Assembly: GCF_014699075.1 (NCBI RefSeq)
Contig: NZ_JACXAB010000034.1
Span: 1-45,257 of the forward strand
Direction of reading: 5' to 3'
Length of the DNA stretch: 45,257 nucleotides
Source: Microvirga sp.
Lineage (GTDB): Bacteria > Pseudomonadota > Alphaproteobacteria > Rhizobiales > Beijerinckiaceae
Under the pieces are notes generated by a model. The model had not been told where the DNA came from, searched no databases, and was given only the letters and a program-made list of their open reading frames with translations. Each line of letters opens with the position of its first letter. Position 1 is the first letter of the stretch. Below, one piece after another: positions 8,466 to 15,224 of the stretch. The position numbers were made by a program, and so were the translations under genes.

Positions 8466-8478
8466 GTATGCTGCATAC
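8466..8478. promoter_or_regulatory. probable GntR operator between pdxA2 and the regulator gene
   Basis: GTATGCTGCATAC is a perfect 13-bp palindrome (GTATGC, central T, GCATAC) in the 162-bp divergent intergenic region. FCD-type GntR regulators bind short palindromes of this size, and the GntR gene starts 92 bp away. Binding here could control both arms. The assignment is from position and symmetry only. Confidence 0.6.
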
Positions 8479-8570
8479 AGAATTTTGTTTGCGGCGATTC
8501 AGGAAAAGGTTGTATAGGAGGAACAAACCGCGTCAGGCTTTGTGAAAGACGGCAAAGAACGGAATGAGCC

Positions 8571-9260
8571 ATGGCATCTGAGGCAACAGCCCTGCTGATC
8601 GACGATTTTGATTCGCGCGGTCCCATCGCCCGCCCGACGCTTCACGACGCCATCGTGGCCCGGGTGCGTGACATGATCATTGAAGGTGAGCTTACTCCGG
8701 GGACCCGGCTCCACGAGGGAAACCTCGGCAAAATGCTGGGCGTTTCCCGAACACCGCTACGGGAAGCTCTCAAGTTTCTCGTCAGCGAAGGGTTGCTGGA
8801 ACTGTCACCCGGTCGGGGTGCTGTGGTCCGCCAATTCTCCGCGAAGGACGTCCATGACAGCCTGATCGTGCTCGGCAATCTTGAAGGCCTTGCAGGACGA
8901 CTGGCCTGCGAGCACGCCTCGGACGCTGAAATCCGCGAGGTCCGGCAGCTGCATGACCGCATGATGGACATGTACGAGAGACGTGACCGCCTGCCCTATT
9001 TCAAGCTGAACCAGAGCATCCACTCGGCCATTCTCCGCCTTTCCAAGAACGAGGCGCTGGTCTCGGTGCATAACGTTCTGCAGGCTCGCCTGAAGCGTAT
9101 TCGCTACATCGGCAATGAGGGACCTGAAAAATGGGCCGGCGCAGTTGCCGATCACGAAGAGATGATCGATGCCCTGGAAGCACGCGATGCCGACCAGCTG
9201 TCGAAGATCCTGACCGCCCATATGGAAAAAACCTGGGAGCGTGTCAGCAACGCGATCTGA
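8571..9260 (+). CDS. GntR family transcriptional regulator (FCD domain)
   Basis: Regulator of 229 residues. The winged HTH (residues about 23-88) contains IIEGELTPGTRLHE and the recognition helix LGVSRTPLREALKFL. The C-terminal all-helical FCD domain has the expected metal and ligand residues, including Asp/His around KLNQSIHSAIL and a late His in VADHEEMIDAL. It is divergent from the pdxA2-tctCBA arm and the first gene of the rightward otn arm, 55 bp before otnC. It is therefore the likely local sensor of the sugar acid or a pathway intermediate, probably a repressor released by ligand. Confidence 0.9.
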   Translation: MASEATALLIDDFDSRGPIARPTLHDAIVARVRDMIIEGELTPGTRLHEGNLGKMLGVSRTPLREALKFLVSEGLLELSPGRGAVVRQFSAKDVHDSLIVLGNLEGLAGRLACEHASDAEIREVRQLHDRMMDMYERRDRLPYFKLNQSIHSAILRLSKNEALVSVHNVLQARLKRIRYIGNEGPEKWAGAVADHEEMIDALEARDADQLSKILTAHMEKTWERVSNAI

Positions 9261-9315
9261 CCGCCGCGTCCATTCAGTTTGCCCTTCCAGCACCAGAACT
9301 TTCAAAGGCCTCGAC

Positions 9316-10035
9316 ATGAACGATGAGAGCCGGCTTCGCGAGACGATATGCCTTTTCGGGCGCTCTCTCTTCGAACGTGGTCTGACCGCCGGGTCCTCCG
9401 GCAACATCTCGGTTCGCATGAACGACGGAGGTTGGTTGACGACACCGACCAACAGCTCGCTCGGTTTTCTCGACCCGGCCCGTCTGAGCAAGCTCGATGC
9501 GGATGGCCGTCTTGTCTCAGGTGATGCGCCGACAAAGGAGCTGTCTCTGCACACCGCTCTCTATGCGACTCGCAGGGATGCAGGCGCGATCGTTCATCTG
9601 CACTCCACCCATTCGGTTGCCGTCTCGATGCTGCCCGATATTGATCCTGACAATGCACTGCCGCCCATGACGGCCTACTATGTCATGAGGGTCGGGCGCA
9701 CCGCTCTCGTCCCCTACTATCGGCCAGGGGATGCCGCCGTTGCGGATGCGATCCGTGGTCTCGCAGGACAATACAGCGCCGTGCTTCTGGCCAATCACGG
9801 CCCGGTGGTCGCCGGGAAGGATCTGGAGGCTGCGGTTTATGCCACTGAGGAACTCGAAGAGACCGCGAAACTGCATCTTCTCCTTCACGGCCTCAACCCT
9901 CGCCTGCTGACCCGTGCACAGGTGAGGGATCTGGTGACTCATTTCAACTTGGATGAGGCGATTGCGGACGAGTCATCCAGAAGCTCTCAGGAATGCTGCT
10001 CCGCGCCTCATCACAATTCCCATAAGTGCGGATGA
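9316..10035 (+). CDS. otnC: 3-oxo-tetronate 4-phosphate decarboxylase (class II aldolase family)
   Basis: Class II aldolase/adducin-family enzyme, 239 residues. OtnC decarboxylates 3-oxo-tetronate 4-phosphate to DHAP, the last pathway step. The zinc ligands are visible as His-x-His in HLHSTHS and a third His in LLANHGPVV. The acidic catalytic position is in TKELSLH, and GSSGNIS is the phosphate-binding loop. The ATG at 9316 follows AAAGG by seven bases. The extra C-terminal tail after about residue 215 is Ser/Cys/His-rich (SSRSSQECCSAPHH) and is unusual for the family. It precedes otnI by four bases. Confidence 0.88.
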   Translation: MNDESRLRETICLFGRSLFERGLTAGSSGNISVRMNDGGWLTTPTNSSLGFLDPARLSKLDADGRLVSGDAPTKELSLHTALYATRRDAGAIVHLHSTHSVAVSMLPDIDPDNALPPMTAYYVMRVGRTALVPYYRPGDAAVADAIRGLAGQYSAVLLANHGPVVAGKDLEAAVYATEELEETAKLHLLLHGLNPRLLTRAQVRDLVTHFNLDEAIADESSRSSQECCSAPHHNSHKCG

Positions 10036-10039
10036 ACCG

Positions 10040-10849
10040 ATGCCCCGTTTTTCGGCCAATCTTGGCTTTCTGTTCACTGAGGTTTCTGAAATCGAACGGG
10101 TTGCGGCCGCAGCCGCAGCAGGTTTCGAAGCCGTCGAAATGCACTGGCCTTATCAGGTACCGGCGGTCGAGATGCGCAGCGCCCTGAGCCGTAGTCAGAT
10201 CACCATGCTCGGGTTGAACACCCCGGTCGGAAATGCCACAGCGGGCGATTTCGGGCTTGGAGCTTTGCCAGGCCGCGAAAGCGAGTTTCAGCAGGCTCTC
10301 GATCAGGCTATCTCCTACGGGCACGCTATCGGCGCAACGGCAGTTCACTGCATGTCCGGATTAGTCACCGGCAATGCCGCCTCGGCCGCCGAGCGCACTT
10401 TCGTTGCGAACCTGAAGCTTGCCGCTGACACGGCCGCCCGGGCCGACATGACGGTTCTGATCGAACCGATCAACCATCGGGACAAGCCTGGATACTTTCT
10501 TCACACCGTCGAGCAAGCCGCGTCGGTCATTGATCAGGTCGGCCGCGGGAACGTGAAGATTATGTTCGACTGCTATCATACCCAGATCATGCAAGGCGAT
10601 CTGACGCGGCGGCTCAAGCACTTCTTGGATCTGATCGGTCATGTGCAGATCGCCGCAGTCCCGAGCCGGGCCGAGCCGGATGAAGGCGAGATCGACTATC
10701 GCGATATCTGCAGATCCCTTGATCGGCTGGGATATAACGGCTGGATCGGCGCCGAGTACAAGCCCCGTGGGCGGACGGAAGAAGGTCTCGGCTGGCTTTC
10801 AGTCTGGACACAGGACCAATCCTCCGACAACAGGGGAGCCATGGTATGA
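10040..10849 (+). CDS. otnI: 2-oxo-tetronate isomerase (hydroxypyruvate isomerase family)
   Basis: TIM-barrel enzyme of 269 residues in the hydroxypyruvate isomerase/xylose isomerase-like family. OtnI interconverts 2-oxo- and 3-oxo-tetronate. The two catalytic glutamates appear in LIEPINHRD and GAEYKPRG. The metal-site segment FDCYHTQI and the following HVQIA are also conserved. The ATG at 10040 lies four bases after the otnC stop, and its TGA overlaps the otnK start as ATGA, so translation is coupled. The order otnC-otnI-otnK strongly supports the tetronate pathway over simple hydroxypyruvate isomerisation. Confidence 0.88.
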   Translation: MPRFSANLGFLFTEVSEIERVAAAAAAGFEAVEMHWPYQVPAVEMRSALSRSQITMLGLNTPVGNATAGDFGLGALPGRESEFQQALDQAISYGHAIGATAVHCMSGLVTGNAASAAERTFVANLKLAADTAARADMTVLIEPINHRDKPGYFLHTVEQAASVIDQVGRGNVKIMFDCYHTQIMQGDLTRRLKHFLDLIGHVQIAAVPSRAEPDEGEIDYRDICRSLDRLGYNGWIGAEYKPRGRTEEGLGWLSVWTQDQSSDNRGAMV

Positions 10850-12111
10850 GGCTCGGGTGCATCGCCGATGATCTGACAGGGGCAACCGACCTTGCTCTCA
10901 TGCTGGCCCGCGAAGGGCTCCGGATCATCCAGACCATTGGCATCCCGCGAGCGGATCTCGACCTATCCGGTGCGGACGCCGTCGTCGTAGCCCTGAAATC
11001 CAGGACGCTTCCCGCGCAAGACGCCATTGCGCAGTCTTTGGCCGCGGCGAAATCTCTCAGAATGGGCGGAGCGCGGCATCTGTTCTTTAAGTACTGCTCG
11101 ACCTTCGACTCCACAGACGAGGGTAATATCGGGCCGGTCACGGACGCGCTCCTTGCCTTTACGGAAAGCGACTTCACCCTTGCTTGCCCGGCCTTTCCGG
11201 CCAACGGCCGTACAGTCTACAAGGGCCACCTCTTCGTGAACGGCGTACCACTGCACGAAAGCAGCATGAAGGATCATCCGCTCACTCCTATGCGGGATTC
11301 CAACCTCGTGCGCGTTCTGGAACGGCAGACGAAGCTCCCGGTTGGTTTGGTTTCCTATGAGGATGTGGAAGCCGGGCCAGACGCCATTCGCCTCGCTTTC
11401 GAGCGCGAAAAGGCGGCAGGCCATCGGATCGTTATCGTCGATGCGTTGAGCGATCCGCACCTTCGCGCCATCGGCCTCGCTGCCGCCGACCTTCCTCTCA
11501 TGACCGGCGGGTCGGGTGTCGCCATGGGCTTGCCTGCGGCCTATCGGCAGAGCGAGGATCTGACAGCACCCTCGTCCTCGACAGGCTTCGGGGCCCCCGC
11601 CGGCCGCAGTATCATCCTTGCCGGATCGTGCTCCAGCGCGACGAGGGAGCAAGTCAAAACGGCCCTCGATGCAGGACTTCCCGCTCTCCGGCTCGATGCC
11701 CTGGACCTCGCCTCCGGAATCATGACCGCACCGATGGCTCTCGACTGGCTGAAGTCGCAGCCGGGAAACGGGCCAGCTCTGATCTACTCCACGGCGAATC
11801 CTGACGAAGTTCAGGCCGTTCAAAGCAGGCTCGGACGGATGAACGCGGGCGAGATCGTTGAAAACACCCTTGCTGAAATTGCGAAAGCGCTTCCGGCGCT
11901 CGGCTTCACCCGCCTCATCGTCGCCGGGGGCGAAACCTCCGGCGCGGTCGTGAATGCTCTCGATATCGATGCGCTTGCAATCGGGCCTGAGATCGATCCA
12001 GGCGTCCCCTGGACCCGCTCACTGGCAGGGAACGACCTCGCACTTGCACTCAAGTCAGGCAATTTCGGAACTCCGGACTTCTTCCTGAAGGCCTGGAAGA
12101 TGCTTCGCTAG
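10846..12111 (+). CDS. otnK: 3-oxo-tetronate kinase (DUF1537/YgbK family)
   Basis: Four-carbon acid sugar kinase, 421 residues, the full family length. The N-terminal substrate domain begins CIADDLTGATD. The OtnK-characteristic KYCSTFDSTDEGNIG occurs near residue 83. The C-terminal nucleotide-binding domain has GSCSSATREQ near residue 263 and VAGGETSGAV near residue 363. It phosphorylates 3-oxo-tetronate at O4 with ATP. The start overlaps the otnI stop (ATGA), with AGGGGAG upstream. It is the only DUF1537 kinase in the window although PdxA2 normally needs its own 4-kinase, so it may serve two routes. Confidence 0.9.
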   Translation: MRLGCIADDLTGATDLALMLAREGLRIIQTIGIPRADLDLSGADAVVVALKSRTLPAQDAIAQSLAAAKSLRMGGARHLFFKYCSTFDSTDEGNIGPVTDALLAFTESDFTLACPAFPANGRTVYKGHLFVNGVPLHESSMKDHPLTPMRDSNLVRVLERQTKLPVGLVSYEDVEAGPDAIRLAFEREKAAGHRIVIVDALSDPHLRAIGLAAADLPLMTGGSGVAMGLPAAYRQSEDLTAPSSSTGFGAPAGRSIILAGSCSSATREQVKTALDAGLPALRLDALDLASGIMTAPMALDWLKSQPGNGPALIYSTANPDEVQAVQSRLGRMNAGEIVENTLAEIAKALPALGFTRLIVAGGETSGAVVNALDIDALAIGPEIDPGVPWTRSLAGNDLALALKSGNFGTPDFFLKAWKMLR

Positions 12112-12190
12112 GGCTGAGGCTCGCAGGAACTAAACATTCAGCGGCACAACAAACCGGTGGCGGGCGCTGCCGGAAGGGGAGAGATGCGCA

Positions 12191-13585
12191 ATGAACTATC
12201 ACGATTATTACGCGACGGCGGATCGCCCCGTGGAGACCTGCGTCATAGGCACCGGCGGTTTCGGCCAGAGTTTCCTTGCCCAGGCTCAACGCGTCCCCCT
12301 ATTGAATGCGCGCATTGCCGTTGATCTCACAGTTGAGAGTGCAGCAGCAGGGTTGAGGGCTGCCGGCATCGATTCCCGCAAGATCCAAGTGTGTGAGTCG
12401 GCTCGCGATGCAAAGACAGCATGGGAGCGCGGTGATTACATCGCAACCAATGATCTCGCATGCGTTTCCGACCTACCCTTTGACGTGGCGGTCGAAGCGA
12501 CCGGTCAGCCCCAGGCAGCAGCCCGCCACGCCTTGATCGCAGTCGAGACCGAAAAGCACCTTGCACTCGTGACGAAGGAACTCGACAGCGTCGTTGGGCC
12601 TGGCCTCAAGGCAATGGCCGCCGAACGCGGCCGCGTCGTCACGACGGTTGACGGCGACCAACCAAGCCTCCTCATCGGCCTTGCCACTTGGGCCGAGGTC
12701 ATGGGCTTTCATCTGGTCGCCGCCGGCAAGTCCAGCGAATACGATTTCGTCTTCGATCCCTCCTCTGGCCGCCTCGCCAGCAACGAAGGCTCTGCGGAGA
12801 ATGTGGGCCTGGAACATCATTGGACTCTTGGCGACCGGGAGGTCGGCGAGATCCTGGCGGCCCGAGACAAAGCCATTGCGGGTTTCCCGCAAAGGGCCGT
12901 GCCGGACCTGTGCGAACTCATGGTGGTTGCCAACGCCACCGGTCTGCAGCCCGACCGTCTAGATCTTCACGCGCCACTCGCACGCATCAATGAGGTCCCG
13001 ACTATCTTCTCACATCGTGCTGATGGCGGCATCCTCACGGGCGACCGGCGGCTCGATGTGTTCCACTGCCTGCGCAAGCCCGATGAAATCAGCTTCGCGG
13101 GCGGCGTCTTCGTCGTCATTCGCTGCGACGATGCGAAGAGCTGGGACATGCTGGCTCAGAAGGGGCATATTGTCAGCCGGACAGGAGCAAACGCCATGGT
13201 GTTCCTGCCACGGCATCTGCTCGGGCTCGAAGCCGCCACAAGCGTTCTCGACGCGGCGATCCATCAAACGTCGGGCTACGGATCTGATTACCAGCCGCGT
13301 TACGACCTCATCGCCGTGGCGACCGAGGACCTGCCGGCAGGGCGGGTTCTCTCGATGGGAGGCCATCATCACACGATTTCCGGGGTGACCGCCGAGTTCC
13401 GGCCCGCGTCGCCTCTCACAATGATCGCCCCTGCCCCGTTCTACCTTGCTGCCGATTGCCGACTGGCGAACTCGATCCCCAAGGGGCAGGAAATCCGGAT
13501 GAGTGATCTTGAACTGCAGGAGGCATCAGCCCTGATGAAGCTCCGCCGGGGACAGGACGCACGGTTCTTCAGCCATCGACTCTAA
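12191..13585 (+). CDS. homoserine dehydrogenase-like NAD(P)-dependent oxidoreductase with C-terminal SAF domain
   Basis: Protein of 464 residues. An N-terminal Rossmann fold starts CVIGTGGFGQ near residue 17, followed by the dehydrogenase core with VAVEATGQP and LVTKELDS. The C-terminal third has the SAF-type segment ATEDLPAGRVLSMGG. This is the COG4091 group (predicted homoserine dehydrogenases), whose substrates are not firmly established. It sits 79 bp after otnK with its own AAGGGGAG ribosome site, and precedes a permease gene by 25 bp. An otn set needs an enzyme that makes 2-oxo-tetronate, and no DenD-like gene is present in this arm. This protein is the best local candidate; that role is an inference. 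Confidence 0.8.
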   Translation: MNYHDYYATADRPVETCVIGTGGFGQSFLAQAQRVPLLNARIAVDLTVESAAAGLRAAGIDSRKIQVCESARDAKTAWERGDYIATNDLACVSDLPFDVAVEATGQPQAAARHALIAVETEKHLALVTKELDSVVGPGLKAMAAERGRVVTTVDGDQPSLLIGLATWAEVMGFHLVAAGKSSEYDFVFDPSSGRLASNEGSAENVGLEHHWTLGDREVGEILAARDKAIAGFPQRAVPDLCELMVVANATGLQPDRLDLHAPLARINEVPTIFSHRADGGILTGDRRLDVFHCLRKPDEISFAGGVFVVIRCDDAKSWDMLAQKGHIVSRTGANAMVFLPRHLLGLEAATSVLDAAIHQTSGYGSDYQPRYDLIAVATEDLPAGRVLSMGGHHHTISGVTAEFRPASPLTMIAPAPFYLAADCRLANSIPKGQEIRMSDLELQEASALMKLRRGQDARFFSHRL

Positions 13586-13610
13586 GAGACGCATCCGGAG
13601 CTCATATTCG

Positions 13611-14573
13611 ATGGCCTTTCGCTCCCTACTGTATCCCGACCGCTTTACCCTTGCCCTCGTGGCGACAGCCATCGCCGCGACGGCTCTGCCCGCGACCGGT
13701 GCAGCGGCTCCTATCCTCAAGATGGTCATCGTCGGCTCCATCGCACTCCTGTTCTTTCTCCAGGGAGCCCGTCTTTCAAGGCAGGCGATCATTCAGGGAG
13801 CCATCCACTGGCGCCTTCACCTGATGGTGTTCGCCGCCACCTTCATCCTGTTCCCGATTCTCGGTCTGCTCACGCAGACCTATCTGCAATCGTATCTCGC
13901 ACCGGGCATTGGATTGGGAATTCTCTACCTCTGCCTTCTTCCCTCCACCATCCAATCCTCCATCACGTTTACATCGATTGCGGGAGGAAACGTCGCCGCG
14001 GCCGTGTGCAGCGCATCGGCCTCTAATGTTCTGGGCGTGGTCCTCACCCCGCTTCTCATGGGGCTGTTCATGCAGACGCAGGGCGGCGTTTCCGTGAGTG
14101 CCATCGGCCAAATCGTCGTGCAGATCCTCGTCCCGTTCGTTGCCGGGCACCTGATGCGACCCTGGATCGGTCAATGGCTGGAGCGTCGCCGTACACTGAC
14201 TGTGGTCGTCGATCGCGGGGCGATCCTCCTGGTCGTGTATTATGCCTTCGGCGAAGCAGCCATCAATCACCTTTGGACCCAGTTGGAGCCGGGAGATCTC
14301 TTCCTGCTTGTGCTCTTCAACTGCTGCCTTCTGGCCGCCGTTCTCATCATAACGACCATGGCCAGCCGGCTCATCGGGTTCAGTAAACGGGATGAAATCG
14401 CTCTTGTCTTCTGCGGCTCCAAGAAGAGCCTTGGCAGCGGCGTGCCCATCGCTAGCATTCTCTTCCCCGCAAGCATGATCGGAGCCATCATTCTCCCGCT
14501 GATGCTCTTCCACCAAATCCAACTCTTGGTATGTGCAGTTTTGGCACGATCCTATGCAGAGCGGAATGCTTGA
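13611..14573 (+). CDS. bile acid:sodium symporter family permease (SBF-like)
   Basis: Membrane protein of 320 residues with about ten hydrophobic segments. It belongs to the SBF-like group related to YfeH-type proteins. Visible family features are LLPSTIQSSITFTSIAGGN near residue 110 (the crossover region of BASS transporters) and FCGSKKSLGSGVP near residue 270. The gene is the last of the rightward otn arm. It may import or export a carboxylated sugar intermediate with sodium, in addition to the TctCBA system encoded on the other arm. The substrate is not visible from sequence. Confidence 0.85.
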   Translation: MAFRSLLYPDRFTLALVATAIAATALPATGAAAPILKMVIVGSIALLFFLQGARLSRQAIIQGAIHWRLHLMVFAATFILFPILGLLTQTYLQSYLAPGIGLGILYLCLLPSTIQSSITFTSIAGGNVAAAVCSASASNVLGVVLTPLLMGLFMQTQGGVSVSAIGQIVVQILVPFVAGHLMRPWIGQWLERRRTLTVVVDRGAILLVVYYAFGEAAINHLWTQLEPGDLFLLVLFNCCLLAAVLIITTMASRLIGFSKRDEIALVFCGSKKSLGSGVPIASILFPASMIGAIILPLMLFHQIQLLVCAVLARSYAERNA

Positions 14574-15020
14574 AGGTTCTTCGCACAAACGATCAGTTTA
14601 GCGGCGGCAACCTTCGCTAAGCTGCTTTCGTCAGAGGTCTGTAATGGGTCAGGCAGAGACTCTCGCCTGCCTTTCAGGAACGTCCGCTGTTCCTGCCAGA
14701 ATCCGACCTATGGCCTACTTCCGAGATGTGCCATTAAGAGACGTTCCGGGCTCACGGTTGCAATTCCGCGAAGGATTCTCCGAGGGTCTTCTATAGCGCG
14801 GCAAACGGCGTGCCAGGTTCCGAGGAAGACGCTCGGGTTTTGATCCGCTCCGCGACCATGACTTGCAGGCGCCAGAAGATTTCTGTCGGGAAGGGTTCCG
14901 CCTTGGCAGCAGCCGTGTCATGGCCTCGGTGCATGGCTGGGGACCATGAATCCCGTTGATCTGCGACGGTGACATAATACATTGGTCTTATCGCAGTGCA
15001 TAGGAAACAGGCCAAGCAAG
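14574..15020. other. intergenic region with a gene remnant
   Basis: No intact gene is seen apart from a short remnant of a ChaC-like gene on the minus strand (14791-14885). The rest shows no convincing frame, RNA or repeat. Confidence 0.5.
14791..14885 (-). pseudogene. remnant of a ChaC-like gamma-glutamylcyclotransferase gene (3' end only)
   Basis: The minus-strand translation contains FWRLQVMVAERIK, matching the C-terminal LWRLQALVAERIK of the intact ChaC-like protein encoded at 28708-29433. The DNA is also similar, with shared blocks such as TTGATCCGCTCCGCGACCA. Similarity is lost upstream, so only the last 25 or so codons remain. It is a relic of a second ChaC gene or of a partial duplication. 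Confidence 0.5.
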
Positions 15021-15140
15021 ATGTTAGTCGCCATCCTCAGAAGCGTTGGACGTGAGATTTGGACCACCCTGGTCCGTACGGGCGAGCGTCGCGCAGCCCG
15101 CGCCATGGCAAACTCCAAGGGCGGCACCTACCAGTACTGA
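15021..15140 (+). CDS. small basic protein of unknown function (39 aa)
   Basis: Short frame MLVAILRSVGREIWTTLV followed by RTGERRAARAMANSK and an aromatic GGTYQY end. An amphipathic or hydrophobic N-terminal half is joined to an Arg-rich middle. Small proteins with an RRAARAMA core occur in Methylobacteriaceae as far as I recall, which supports a real gene. The ribosome site is weak (CAAG). A good stem-loop follows 20 bp after the stop. Confidence 0.55.
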   Translation: MLVAILRSVGREIWTTLVRTGERRAARAMANSKGGTYQY

Positions 15141-15160
15141 AGACGTCGCTCACCCGATCC

Positions 15161-15190
15161 GAGCCCGTCCGTTCGACGGGCTCATGATTT
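15161..15190 (+). terminator. stem-loop terminator
   Basis: GAGCCCGTC (15161-15169) and GACGGGCTC (15175-15183) form a perfect 9-bp stem with a 5-nt loop, followed by ATGATTTT. It closes the small gene at 15021 and lies between that gene and the convergent transketolase operon. Confidence 0.7.
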
Positions 15191-15224
15191 TGGTTGACGG
15201 CACTGGGGGCTGATGCGCCGAGGC

